From positions 1 to 27,824 of the forward strand of contig JBOFDK010000056.1 of the NCBI GenBank assembly GCA_051646925.1: a DNA stretch of 27,824 bases, given 5' to 3'. Numbering within the stretch: position 1 is the stretch's first letter; every line of letters starts with the position of its first letter. Both the position numbers and the translations under genes were made by a program. This document shows, one piece after another, positions 1 to 8,800 of this stretch. The notes under the pieces are model-generated. The model searched no databases. It was not told the DNA's origin and saw only the letters and a list, made by a program, of their open reading frames with translations. The DNA comes from JBOFDK01 sp051646925. Its GTDB lineage: Bacteria; Bacillota; Clostridia; Lachnospirales; Cellulosilyticaceae.

Positions 1-1
1 A

Positions 2-166
2 TCAGGAATTGATCCTGAAAAATTAGCAGGATTAACATGGAGCAACTTTTTAGTAAATAACGTTATTCCAGTAACACTTGGAAACCTAATAGGTGGATTA
101 TTTATTGCTTCAATGTATTATTTAATTTATAAAACATATTCTGAAGAGACTTGTGGTAATAAATAA
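2..166 (+). CDS. Formate/nitrite transporter family protein, C-terminal end (partial)
   Basis: Only the last 54 codons are in the window; the 5' end lies outside. The reading frame starting at base 2 is open to the TAA at 164-166. The visible peptide contains W-x-N-F near the start, then N-N-V-I-P-V-T-L-G-N-L-I-G-G followed by a hydrophobic stretch and a short charged tail. The N-x-I/L-P-V-T-L-G-N-x-x-G-G block is typical of the last half-helix and transmembrane segment of the FNT family (FocA/NirC), inner-membrane pentameric channels for formate, nitrite or hydrosulfide. Which anion is carried cannot be told from this piece. A hairpin terminator begins at the stop codon, so this gene ends its transcription unit. 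Confidence 0.8.
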   Translation, partial: SGIDPEKLAGLTWSNFLVNNVIPVTLGNLIGGLFIASMYYLIYKTYSEETCGNK

Positions 167-192
167 AAGAGTAGCTTGCTACTCTTTTTTTT
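166..192 (+). terminator. Rho-independent terminator after the FNT gene
   Basis: Arms AAAGAGTAGC (166-175) and GCTACTCTTT (178-187) are perfectly complementary, with a tight loop, and run into eight T residues. It sits directly on the stop codon of the transporter gene and separates it from the recombinase gene downstream. Confidence 0.8.
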
Positions 193-219
193 ATATATAT
201 TTATAAAATAGGAGGAACT

Positions 220-1197
220 ATGAAAATTGAAAAGGCTATACAATCCTTTATACTTAGTTTATCTTACAATCAATTATCAGAACATACAATTCGTGCATAC
301 CGCCAAGATTTGATGCAGTGGGCAGCACTAAATGAATGCTTGGATTTAAAAAATCTTAATTACGAAATGATAGAAAATTATTTACATGAATTATTTAACA
401 AGCAACTATCGCCAAATACATTAAGACGTAAGCGAGTTGTTTTGCATCGTTTTTTGAAGTTTTGTTTTGATAAACAGTTTGTTAATCAGCCGCTGCATCA
501 GCTTATAGATACGATTAAAACAAAAAAACATCAAAAACCAAAAGAAATCTTAACTTCTCAGGAAATTCAAAGGATGTTTGTATATTTTGAACAAGAAATT
601 TCTGATAAAAATAATTCATTAACAGATAAAATATCTTATGCATATTCGTATTATTGCATCGTGCGTAATTTACTTTTAGTAAAAATACTTCTATATACAG
701 GGTGCCGCGCGCAAGAAGTTGTATCTTTGAGAAAAGATGCAATTAATTATGAAAATAAAACGATTCAATTAATAACTAAAGGGAATAAATACAATATTAT
801 TCCTATGCATGATGAGTTATTTGAAGCTTTCAATATATATGAAAAGCAAATGGAAAGATTAAAAGAAATAGACTCAAATAATTTAAGTTATATAATTAGT
901 AATTCGGTGTTTTTATTTCCAAGTAGAGTGAATTCAAATGAACATTTATCTAGTAGAACTTTGCATGATTTAATGAAACAATTGGGAAAATGTTTAGATA
1001 GACATTTACATGCACATATTTTTAGACATACATTTGCATCGTATTGTATAGCAGCGCATATGGATATTTCTACTGTTTCGTCACTTATATCGCATAGTAA
1101 CCCAGCTATTACATTATCTATTTATACACATGAAATAGAATCATCGCAAAAACAGCGTGAAATTCAAAAATTAAAGTTCCATGATTTGACGGTATGA
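220..1197 (+). CDS. Tyrosine recombinase/integrase, XerC/XerD-like
   Basis: A 325-residue site-specific recombinase of the tyrosine (phage integrase) family. The N-terminal SAM-like core-binding domain is at about 1-95 (L-S-x-x-T-I-R-A-Y-x-x-D-L motif at 19-31). The catalytic domain is at about 105-315 with the full residue set visible: Arg163 (TGCR), Lys188 (TKGNK), His266 and Arg269 (HAHIFRH), His292 (LISHS) and the nucleophile Tyr302 (IYTH). A strong AGGAGG site lies before the ATG at 220. Length fits XerC/D-like enzymes, but a roughly 20-residue insert after residue 125 (E-I-S-D-K-N-N-S-L-T-D-K) and another near 215-240 make it atypical. It may be an orphan Xer-like protein or a small-element integrase. 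No attachment repeats or other mobile-element genes are visible beside it. The family call is firm; the role (dimer resolution versus integration) is unknown. Confidence 0.88.
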   Translation: MKIEKAIQSFILSLSYNQLSEHTIRAYRQDLMQWAALNECLDLKNLNYEMIENYLHELFNKQLSPNTLRRKRVVLHRFLKFCFDKQFVNQPLHQLIDTIKTKKHQKPKEILTSQEIQRMFVYFEQEISDKNNSLTDKISYAYSYYCIVRNLLLVKILLYTGCRAQEVVSLRKDAINYENKTIQLITKGNKYNIIPMHDELFEAFNIYEKQMERLKEIDSNNLSYIISNSVFLFPSRVNSNEHLSSRTLHDLMKQLGKCLDRHLHAHIFRHTFASYCIAAHMDISTVSSLISHSNPAITLSIYTHEIESSQKQREIQKLKFHDLTV

Positions 1198-1254
1198 AAA
1201 ATGATTAAACTGCATATCCTAACTTTGTAAAAACAAAAGAGAGGATGTGTTTAT

Positions 1255-1494
1255 ATGCACGAAAAATATGATGAATTCAAAAGCAAGTATAAAGATGGGT
1301 ATAGATGTATTCATGAGCAAGAAGGCGATGATTGCACATTTACTCTAAGAGATTTTAAAAATGGTAAAATTTGCAGTATATCGTCAAATGATAGAATGGA
1401 AATTGGAGAAATTCATGATTTTCTTGATGATTTAAAAAAAGTTCAAGCAAAAACAGGACATGACATTATTTGCACAGGTTGTGAATCAGATTAA
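1255..1494 (+). CDS. Small hypothetical protein, Cys-containing (79 aa)
   Basis: I do not recognise this protein. It is a short, acidic, soluble product with no signal peptide or membrane segment. Five cysteines are present (18, 27, 40, 73, 76), the last two as C-T-G-C close to the C-terminus, so metal binding or a redox role is possible but not shown. The start is supported by an AGAGGATG ribosome binding site about 8 bases upstream. It lies 57 bases behind the recombinase gene on the same strand and may share its transcript. A long bidirectional terminator follows 16 bases after the stop. Codon use and base composition look like its neighbours, which favours a real gene. Confidence 0.6.
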   Translation: MHEKYDEFKSKYKDGYRCIHEQEGDDCTFTLRDFKNGKICSISSNDRMEIGEIHDFLDDLKKVQAKTGHDIICTGCESD

Positions 1495-1510
1495 CATTAA
1501 AAAAGTATAC

Positions 1511-1555
1511 AAAAAAGTCTATATATGTCAGCTGACGACATATATAGACTTTTTT
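1511..1555. terminator. Bidirectional terminator between convergent genes
   Basis: Two perfectly complementary 19-base arms (1511-1529 and 1537-1555) around a 7-base loop. One end is six A's and the other six T's, so it works in both directions. It serves the small gene on the + strand and the aldehyde dehydrogenase on the - strand. Confidence 0.9.
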
Positions 1556-1567
1556 GCTAAACAAAAT

Positions 1568-2935
1568 TTATTTGAAACGAATATATTTTTTTATAAAATC
1601 AATTTTGTTATGATAAGGCGGAAAACGTAGTGGTAATTGTTTTTTACAGCTGCGTACTATAGGTTTGTAATGTGAAAAAGTTTTAAAGCTATATTTACCA
1701 TGATAACAGCCCAATCCGCTATGACCTACTCCGCCAAAAGGTAACTGCATATTATTTAAATGTATAATTGTATCATTAACTGCGCCACCGCCAAAAGATA
1801 AATGTTTAAAAAGGTGGTTTATACGCTGTTTATCTTCGCCAAATACATACATAGCTAAAGGTTTAGGAAAGCGTTTAACGGTTCTTATAACGGTTTCAAG
1901 TTTGTTAAATGAAAGAACAGGCAAAACAGGGCCGAAAATTTCTTCTTTCATACATTCTGATTTTAAACTAGTAGGATACAGTATTGTTGGTTCTATATAT
2001 AGTGATGATGTATCAAAATGCCCACCATAATAAATACTATCTTCGTCTATACATTGTAAAACTTTTACATAGTGTTCTTCGTGAATCATTCTAGATAGAT
2101 TTTTTTTGTCTGAGAACATTTTTTTGATTTCAGATGTGAGAAGTTTTAAAAATGGTTCTACAACATCTTCGTGAACAAGTAAATAATCAGGTGCAACGCA
2201 AGTTTGACCACTATTTAAAAATTTACCCCATGCAATACGTTTTGCGGCAACAGCTAAATCAGCATTATAATCAACAACGCAAGGATTTTTACCACCAAGT
2301 TCTAGAGTAACAGGAGTAAGTGTTTTTGCCGCTTCAGCCATTATAGCTTTACCGGAAGATACGCTGCCTGTGAAGAAAATATAATCTAGAGGTTGTTTTA
2401 GTAAAAGGCTAGAGGTAGTATCTGTTGAATCAGTTAAATATACAAAATGTTTAGGAAATACTTCGTTAATGATTGATTGTAATACAGCATTTGTACCTGG
2501 TGTATGTGATGATGGTTTAATAACTGCGCAGTTACCAGCTGCAATAGCGCCTATTAAAGGAACAAGAGCGAGCTGAAAAGGATAGTTATAAGGAGCAATA
2601 ATAGCTATAACCCCATGAGGTTCAGGTGTAATACTTGTAGTGCTCAAAAATGGAAACATACTAATATTGCGTTTAGGTTTCATCCATTTTTTCAAATTTT
2701 TTATCGCATATGTTATTTCGCTAAGAACAATAGATATTTCACTCGTATATGTTTCAAAAGGAGGTTTGTTTAAATCACTATGAAGAGCCCGTACGATGCT
2801 ATGTTCGTGATTTAGAATGCTTTTTTGGAGTTTTTTTAAAAAATATAACCGAAAGTCTTCGTTATACGTACGTCTTGTGTTAAAGAAACGATGCATTAAT
2901 TGGATTTGTTCCGTTAAATCTTTAATATAAATCAC
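1568..2935 (-). CDS. NAD(P)-dependent aldehyde dehydrogenase, class-3-like
   Basis: Oxidises aldehydes to carboxylic acids in the cytoplasm. The 455-residue chain is short and closest in style to class 3/fatty-aldehyde dehydrogenases such as Bacillus YwdH. Visible motifs are Asn117 (A-P-Y-N-Y-P-F), Lys140 (V-I-K-P-S), the cofactor loop F-T-G-S-V-S-S-G at 188-195, the general base Glu212 (LELGGKNP) and the nucleophile Cys246 (SGQTC). The C-terminal part has P-F-G-G-V-G-x-S-G-L-G-x-Y-H-G and S-H-Y-K-P, typical of the class-3 branch. The start is uncertain. The annotated GTG at 2935 lies inside the best ribosome binding site (AGAGGTGAT), and an ATT at 2924-2926 sits at ideal distance; the first in-frame ATG is at 2896. 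It faces the small gene, with a shared terminator, and has its own sigma-A-like promoter. Substrate unknown. Confidence 0.9.
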   Translation of the reverse strand: MIYIKDLTEQIQLMHRFFNTRRTYNEDFRLYFLKKLQKSILNHEHSIVRALHSDLNKPPFETYTSEISIVLSEITYAIKNLKKWMKPKRNISMFPFLSTTSITPEPHGVIAIIAPYNYPFQLALVPLIGAIAAGNCAVIKPSSHTPGTNAVLQSIINEVFPKHFVYLTDSTDTTSSLLLKQPLDYIFFTGSVSSGKAIMAEAAKTLTPVTLELGGKNPCVVDYNADLAVAAKRIAWGKFLNSGQTCVAPDYLLVHEDVVEPFLKLLTSEIKKMFSDKKNLSRMIHEEHYVKVLQCIDEDSIYYGGHFDTSSLYIEPTILYPTSLKSECMKEEIFGPVLPVLSFNKLETVIRTVKRFPKPLAMYVFGEDKQRINHLFKHLSFGGGAVNDTIIHLNNMQLPFGGVGHSGLGCYHGKYSFKTFSHYKPIVRSCKKQLPLRFPPYHNKIDFIKKYIRFK

Positions 2936-2960
2936 CTCTTAGTTAGTTTTTCTTAAGTAT

Positions 2961-2989
2961 ACTATACAAGTTTATAACGCGTGTGTAAA
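2961..2989 (-). promoter_or_regulatory. Sigma-A-type promoter for the aldehyde dehydrogenase gene
   Basis: On the - strand a TTTACA -35 (2984-2989) and a TATAGT -10 (2961-2966) are 17 bases apart, about 25 bases upstream of the GTG. The -10 lies in a small palindrome, GTATACTATAC, which could also be an operator. This is a consensus match only. Confidence 0.5.
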
Positions 2990-3107
2990 TTGTAAAAATA
3001 TCTATAATTAGAAAACTAAGGAAATTTTACAAATGTTTTCTTATTATATTATAGAGTATATATGCACATAATAGTTTTGTAACATCATTCACATTAGGGG
3101 GCCTAAA

Positions 3108-3338
3108 ATGAATAAAAAAATATTGTGTACCTTCATAGTTAGTTTAGTATTATTTTCAACAGTAAGCTATTCAAAAGAAGATCCTCAGAAAGAGCAATAT
3201 AATTCTGTAGGGCAGGCGATATTTGTATGATAGTGATTCCGAAATAGATGTTTACAAAATAGATATTTTCAAAATATATATTTAAAAAGAGATGTTACAA
3301 TTATTGATTTAGCGACCAATAAAAATCCTTACACTTGA
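3108..3338 (+). pseudogene. Decayed gene for a small exported protein
   Basis: An AGGGGG site precedes an ATG at 3108. The first 40 codons give a convincing signal peptide (M-N-K-K, a hydrophobic run of about 14 residues, then S-Y-S-K-E) and end at TGA 3228-3230. The neighbouring +1 frame is open from about 3220 to the TAA at 3283-3285 and reads Y-D-S-D-S-E-I-D-V-Y-K-I-D-I, a protein-like stretch. The original frame is again open afterwards, reading K-R-D-V-T-I-I-D-L-A-T-N-K-N-P-Y-T to TGA 3336-3338. This fits a gene broken by two frameshifts, though a functional 40-residue secreted peptide from the first frame cannot be excluded. No homologue is recognised. A terminator-like hairpin follows at 3395-3425. 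Confidence 0.45.
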
Positions 3339-3394
3339 CGAATAGATTAGTTATAAAACTAAGTTATTTGGATGAGCGGAAATTAAATTTTAAT

Positions 3395-3425
3395 AAAGAG
3401 CCTAGTATGGGATACTAGGCTCTTT
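3395..3425. terminator. Terminator-like hairpin after the decayed gene
   Basis: Perfect 14-base arms (3395-3408 and 3412-3425) with a GGG loop. The stem begins with AAAGAG and ends CTCTTT, but the T run after it is interrupted (TTTGTTGTGTTG), so termination may be moderate. Just downstream lies the promoter of the next operon. Confidence 0.65.
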
Positions 3426-3431
3426 GTTGTG

Positions 3432-3460
3432 TTGATAAATAATAATGGGTATAGTATAAT
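3432..3460 (+). promoter_or_regulatory. Sigma-A-type promoter for the 3484-10242 genes
   Basis: TTGATA at 3432-3437 and a perfect TATAAT at 3455-3460 with a 17-base spacer. The ATG of the next gene is 23 bases after the -10, giving a short leader with the GGGGGAG ribosome site. Probably the promoter of the three-gene run ending with polC. Confidence 0.6.
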
Positions 3461-3483
3461 TTTTTATAAGTAAGGGGGAGATT

Positions 3484-3849
3484 ATGAAAAATAAAAAAAA
3501 TAGTAGACATAGACGGAGAGCACGCGTTACAAACTTTATTATTTTTATTTCAATCATAATGATTGTTTGTACAGGGACACTTTTTAGTGTGCAAAATTAT
3601 GGAAATCCAAATTTATATGGCAAGTGGAAATCGGAAGAAACAAATAAAACAATACAAATCAAAAAAAATGGACAAATTCAAATGAAAGATACTGGTAAAA
3701 TCGGAAAGTTTATAATTTTATCATCAGATACAATGAGTTATACAGTTGACGATAAAACGTTTAATATGTTCTATCAATTGAATGGACGTCAATTGGAATG
3801 GGGATTATCTCAGTTAACGCCGGAAACATTCAAATATGTAGGTAAATAA
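3484..3849 (+). CDS. Membrane-anchored small protein of unknown function
   Basis: Not recognised. The first 16 residues are strongly basic (K-N-K-K-N-S-R-H-R-R-R-A-R). They are followed by one hydrophobic segment at about 17-37 and then a hydrophilic domain of about 80 residues, so topology is likely N-in with the domain outside. The outer domain opens with Y-G-K-W (45-48) and has alternating short strands (T-I-Q-I, Q-I-Q-M, F-I-I-L, M-S-Y-T-V), a pattern of small beta-barrel, lipocalin-like domains; this is inference. The start is set by an AGGGGGAG site 6 bases before the ATG and a good promoter just upstream. It lies 18 bases before the BMP/ParB-like gene and probably shares its mRNA. Confidence 0.65.
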   Translation: MKNKKNSRHRRRARVTNFIIFISIIMIVCTGTLFSVQNYGNPNLYGKWKSEETNKTIQIKKNGQIQMKDTGKIGKFIILSSDTMSYTVDDKTFNMFYQLNGRQLEWGLSQLTPETFKYVGK

Positions 3850-3867
3850 TTAAACGAGGTGTATAAA

Positions 3868-5826
3868 ATGAAACAAATAGAGTTAGAAGACGCGTATATA
3901 CACGCAAATAAAAGTGCCAAACAATCATGGAATAGTTTTTCTAATAAAGGGGAAGTTGGATATTTACCTTCATTAGATAGAAGAGTTCATCAATCAGAGG
4001 TTTTATCTGAAGTGTCACTTGGATTAGTAGATATACCAATTAATAAAATTATTGGTACATATACACATGCTAGAAGCGTTGCTTTTGCGCGTAATTTTAT
4101 GCCACTTATGGACAAAAATACAGAGTTTGCAACAAAATGGATGCATTTATACGATGCACATATACAAGAAGGTTTACGCGATCCAATTAAAGTGTATGAA
4201 TACTTTAATAATTTTTTTGTAATGGAAGGCAATAAGCGTGTAAGTGTATTAAAATATGTAGGTGCGACATCTTTTATGGCAAATGTAATTCGTTTAGTGC
4301 CAAAAAGAGACCCTAATAATAAAAGAAATACGATTTATTATGAATTTATGGATTTTTATAAAACAACTAAAATTAATACAATTTGGTTTAGTCAGCCAGG
4401 GCGATTTTATGAGCTTATGGAATTTATTAATAATTATTCGGTAGGTAGTAATGTATTTGATGCGAAAGAAAAAATATTTTTAGCTAATATTTATCGACCA
4501 TTTAGAGCGATTTATCACAAAGAAGGTGGTAAAGATTTACCTATAACAACAGGGGATGCGCTTTTAAACTTTATCAAAATTTATGGATTGCCAAGTGAAA
4601 TATTAGAAGCAACTCATAAAACATATATTAAAAAACTTATTGATGAGTTAAGTGTAATTGAACAAGAAGAAGCAAATGTTCAGACAGATACAATTAAATC
4701 TCCTAAAAAAAGTGTATTTAGTTCGTTATCTGAGTGGATGGGTGTGAAGAAAAAATTACGCATAGCATTTGTATATGCAAAAACACCAGAAACATCAGGA
4801 TGGGCATATAGTCATGAACTAGGACGGCTTCATATTGATAATATTTTTAAAGAACAAATAAATACAATTAATGTTACAAATGTACCAGAAAATGCAGATG
4901 CATATGACACTTTTGAGCGTCTTGCAAAAGAAAAATATGATTTAGTATTTACAACAAGTCCGACATTTGTAGCACCAGCATTAAAAGCTGCTATGCAGTA
5001 TAGTGATACAAGATTTTTCAATTGTGCATCTACTCATTCATACAAATCATTAACGTTATATTTTGGGCGTATTCATGAGCCTAGATATTTATTAGGAATG
5101 ATAGCTGGAGCTATGACAAAAACAAATAATATAGGTTATGTTGCACCTTACCCTATATCAGAAGTCATTGCAAGTGTAAATGCATTTACGCTTGGAGTAA
5201 AAGCAGTCAATCCTTATGCTAAAGTAAAAACTATGTGGACACATAGATGGGATAACCCAGAGCAAGGAAAAAATATTGCACAGTTACTCAAAAAAGAAGG
5301 CGTAGACATTATATCTAATGAAGATTTACCAATTCCTCAAGATCGTTCAAAAGAGTACGGAGTATACGGTATAACAGATAAAGATGATATTAAAATGCAC
5401 TATGCTATGGCTATTTGGAACTGGGGCGTTTTTTATGAAAAAGTAATTGGAAATATTTTAAGCGGAACGTGGAATGCAATTACTGAACTTGCATCTACAG
5501 ACCAAATACCACTTAATTTTTGGTTAGGAATGGATACGGGGATTGTAGATATTTTGTACTCTAATAGAAATATCAATCCGCAAATGAAACATTTAATTGA
5601 AGGATTGAAAAATAGTATTATGAATAACGAATTTTGCGTATTTACAGGTCCAATTTATGATCAAAACAATGTGCTACGTGTTAAAACGGGTATAGAACTA
5701 AGTTATGATGATATTATTCATATGGATTGGTTAGTAGACGGAGTAGAGGGCGAGTTGCCTTGTAATGCAGATTTGAAATCATCAGATCCTTTTTCATATA
5801 TGAAAAATATAATGAGTAAAGAATAA
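3868..5826 (+). CDS. Cytoplasmic ParB-like/BMP-family two-domain protein
   Basis: 652 residues, no signal peptide or lipobox. The N-terminal part (about 45-145) resembles a ParB/Srx nuclease-like core: L-V-D-I-P-I-N-K-I-I-G (53-63), an R-x-x-x-F-A-R element (69-75), D-P-I-K-V (105-109) and F-V-M-E-G-N-K-R-V-S-V-L-K (117-129), the last matching the G-x-R/K-R box of ParB. A helical region and a basic linker (about 270-296) lead into a BMP/Med-type periplasmic-binding fold (about 297-600): L-R-I-A-F-V-Y, G-W-A-Y-S-H, V-F-T-T-S-P-T, G-R-x-x-E-x-R-Y-L-L-G and N-I-G-Y-V. BMP proteins usually bind nucleosides outside the cell, or act in regulation like Med of Bacillus. Lacking an export signal, this one more likely senses a ligand in the cytoplasm. 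The GTG at 3859 is inside the ribosome site GAGGTG, so the ATG at 3868 is used. polC follows after 27 bases. Confidence 0.75.
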   Translation: MKQIELEDAYIHANKSAKQSWNSFSNKGEVGYLPSLDRRVHQSEVLSEVSLGLVDIPINKIIGTYTHARSVAFARNFMPLMDKNTEFATKWMHLYDAHIQEGLRDPIKVYEYFNNFFVMEGNKRVSVLKYVGATSFMANVIRLVPKRDPNNKRNTIYYEFMDFYKTTKINTIWFSQPGRFYELMEFINNYSVGSNVFDAKEKIFLANIYRPFRAIYHKEGGKDLPITTGDALLNFIKIYGLPSEILEATHKTYIKKLIDELSVIEQEEANVQTDTIKSPKKSVFSSLSEWMGVKKKLRIAFVYAKTPETSGWAYSHELGRLHIDNIFKEQINTINVTNVPENADAYDTFERLAKEKYDLVFTTSPTFVAPALKAAMQYSDTRFFNCASTHSYKSLTLYFGRIHEPRYLLGMIAGAMTKTNNIGYVAPYPISEVIASVNAFTLGVKAVNPYAKVKTMWTHRWDNPEQGKNIAQLLKKEGVDIISNEDLPIPQDRSKEYGVYGITDKDDIKMHYAMAIWNWGVFYEKVIGNILSGTWNAITELASTDQIPLNFWLGMDTGIVDILYSNRNINPQMKHLIEGLKNSIMNNEFCVFTGPIYDQNNVLRVKTGIELSYDDIIHMDWLVDGVEGELPCNADLKSSDPFSYMKNIMSKE

Positions 5827-5853
5827 TAGTCATGCGAAAGGTATTAGATACGG

Positions 5854-8800
5854 ATGGAAAGTAATCAAAAAGCCTTTTTTCAAGTTTTTCCAGAATTAGA
5901 TGTAAATAAATCGTTATTTGATTTATTTGCATCTATATTTGTTGAAGAAATTAACTACCATAAAAAAGATAACATTTTGGAAATTAATGTTAAATCTATG
6001 GAAGTAGTTAGCTACCAAGTAATAAAAACTATGAAAGATGCAATAAAAAAACAATTATTTGCTAGTAGTGAATTAAATATTAAAATTAACATAATATTTG
6101 ACCTATCATCAAACTATTCATTGCAAGAAATACTTAAAAATTATAAAGAAAGTATTGTTCAAGAATTGATGGACAAAAAACTACTTTATTATTTAATAGT
6201 AAAAAATGCTAATTGGGAAGTAAGCGGAGATACAATTACAGTGCAATTAGAAAATAATCTAATTGCTAGAAAGAATAGCTCGTTTATTCACTCTTTTATT
6301 GAGAATATATTTAGTAAGCAGTTTAACCGTAAAATACAACTAAATATTGAATATATTGAAAGTAGTTCAAATAAAATTATAACTGATAACGATTCACTTC
6401 TTAAAAATGAAGTAATAACTTTAATGAAAGATAAAGCGACAACTGATACTACGAAAGTAGCAAAAACAGTGAAAGCAACGGATTCGTGTGAATACAAAAA
6501 AGAGTTTTCTGAAAAAACACGTAAAAAAGCTAAAGATCCAGATGTGTTTTATGGAAGAGAATGTGATGGCGATATTACACCTATTGAAGAGATTATTGAT
6601 GAAATAGGTGAAGTTGTTATTGCAGGTCAGTTAATAAGCATCGATATGCGAGAAATTCGTATGGAAAAAACTATTATGATGCTAGATATTACAGACTTTA
6701 TGGATACGATTACTATAAAGTTATTTGTTAAAAATGAAGAGCTTGGAGAGTTGTTAGACAATTTGAAAAAAAATCAATTTTATCGTCTTAAAGGTACGGC
6801 AATGATGGATAAATATGATAAAGAAATTACAATTGGCTCTATAAAAGGTATAAAAGCGATACCTGATTTTACAAAAAAACGGTATGATAACCATGAAGAA
6901 AAACGAGTTGAATTACATCTTCATACTGTTATGAGTGATATGGATAGTGTTGTAGATATAAAAAAAGTAATACAAAGAGCAAAAGATTGGGGAATGACAT
7001 CAATTGCAATTACCGACCATGGTTGCTTGCAAGCCTTTCCAATTGCAAATCACTGTATTTCAAAAAATGACCCATTTAAAATCATTTATGGAGTAGAAGC
7101 GTATTTTGTAGATGATGCAAAGCAAATAGTTACAAATAGCTGTAATCAGCCGGTAGAATCAACATATGTTGTTTTTGACATTGAAACGACAGGTTTTAGT
7201 GCTCATAAAAATAAAATTATTGAAATAGGCGCAGTTAAAATGTATCAAAATGAAGTTGTTGAAACATTTAATACATTTGTTAATCCTCAAATACCAATAC
7301 CTTATAAAATTCAGCAACTTACAGGTATTGTAGATGATGATGTTCAAAATGCAAAAACAATAGAAGAAGTTTTACCTGATTTTTTAGCATTTTGTAAAGA
7401 TAGTATATTAGTTGCGCATAATGCCGATTTTGATATGGCATTTATTGAGGCAAATGCTACAAATATGGGGCTTGAATGTAAGTTTACAACGATAGATACA
7501 GTTTCACTAGCACGTGTTTTAATGCCAAGTCTTCATAATTTTAGATTAAAGACACTTGCGAAAAAACTAGGAATAGCTCTTGATAATCATCATAGAGCTG
7601 TAGATGATGCTAAGGCGACATCAGATATTTTTAAAGTTTTTTTGGAAAAGCTTGATGAGCAAGGTGTTACAACGCTAGATGAAATTAATGCACTTACTAA
7701 ACGTTCGGCAGAGTATATAAAAAAATTACCTACGTATCATGGTATTATTTTAGTTCAAAATGAGATAGGAAGAATTAATTTAAATAAACTTGTATCACAT
7801 TCGCATTTGGATTATTTTCATCGTAGACCAAGAATGCCTAAGAGTTTAATAAATGAACTAAGAGAAGGGCTTATTATTGGAGCGGCATGTGAAGCGGGAG
7901 AAGTTTTTCAGGCAATATTACATGAAAAACAAGACGATGTAATTTCTCAGTTAATGCAGTTTTATGATTATTTAGAAATTCAGCCTGTAGGTAACAATGA
8001 TTTTATGCTTAGAAGTGATAAGTTTGCCGCTACAACAAAAGAGGAGCTTATAGAATATAATCGCCAAATAGTAGCGCTTGGAGAAACATATGATAAACCG
8101 GTTGTAGCAACTTGTGATGTGCATTTTATAGACCCAGAAGATGAACAGTATAGACGCATTATTATGGCGGGAAAAGGTTTTAAAGATGCAGATCAGCAAC
8201 CACCGCTATATTTTAGAACTACACAAGAAATGCTTGATGAGTTTGAATATTTAGGTACTGACAAAGCGTATGAAGTAGTTATTACAAATACAAATTTGAT
8301 TGCGGATAAAATTGAGAAGATTTCACCAGTTTTACCAAATAAATGTCCACCAGAAATCCCAAACTCAGATGCTACGTTGCGTAAAATATGCTATGAAAAA
8401 GCACATGAAATTTATGGGCCATCACTTCATGAAGTTGTAGTTGAGCGGCTTGAACGTGAATTACACTCTATTATTTCAAACGGATTTGCCGTAATGTATA
8501 TTATTTCGCAAAAACTAGTATGGGATTCTAATGCAAATGGATATTTAGTTGGGTCTAGGGGCTCAGTTGGTTCGTCTTTTGCCGCTACTATGTCCGGAAT
8601 TACGGAGGTTAACCCACTAGCGCCTCATTACATTTGCCCAAAATGTTACTATACAGATTTTGATTCTCCTGAAGTAAAAGCATATAGCGGAAGTTCTGGG
8701 TGTGATATGCCTGATGCTTTATGTCCTAAGTGCCAAAACCCACTATTAAAAGAAGGTCACGATATACCGTTTGAGACTTTTTTAGGATTTGAAGGAGATA

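Noticed and set aside
220..1494. Integrated mobile element defined by the recombinase
   Set aside because: No flanking direct repeats, tRNA gene, excisionase or replication gene is visible; only the recombinase and one small unknown gene.
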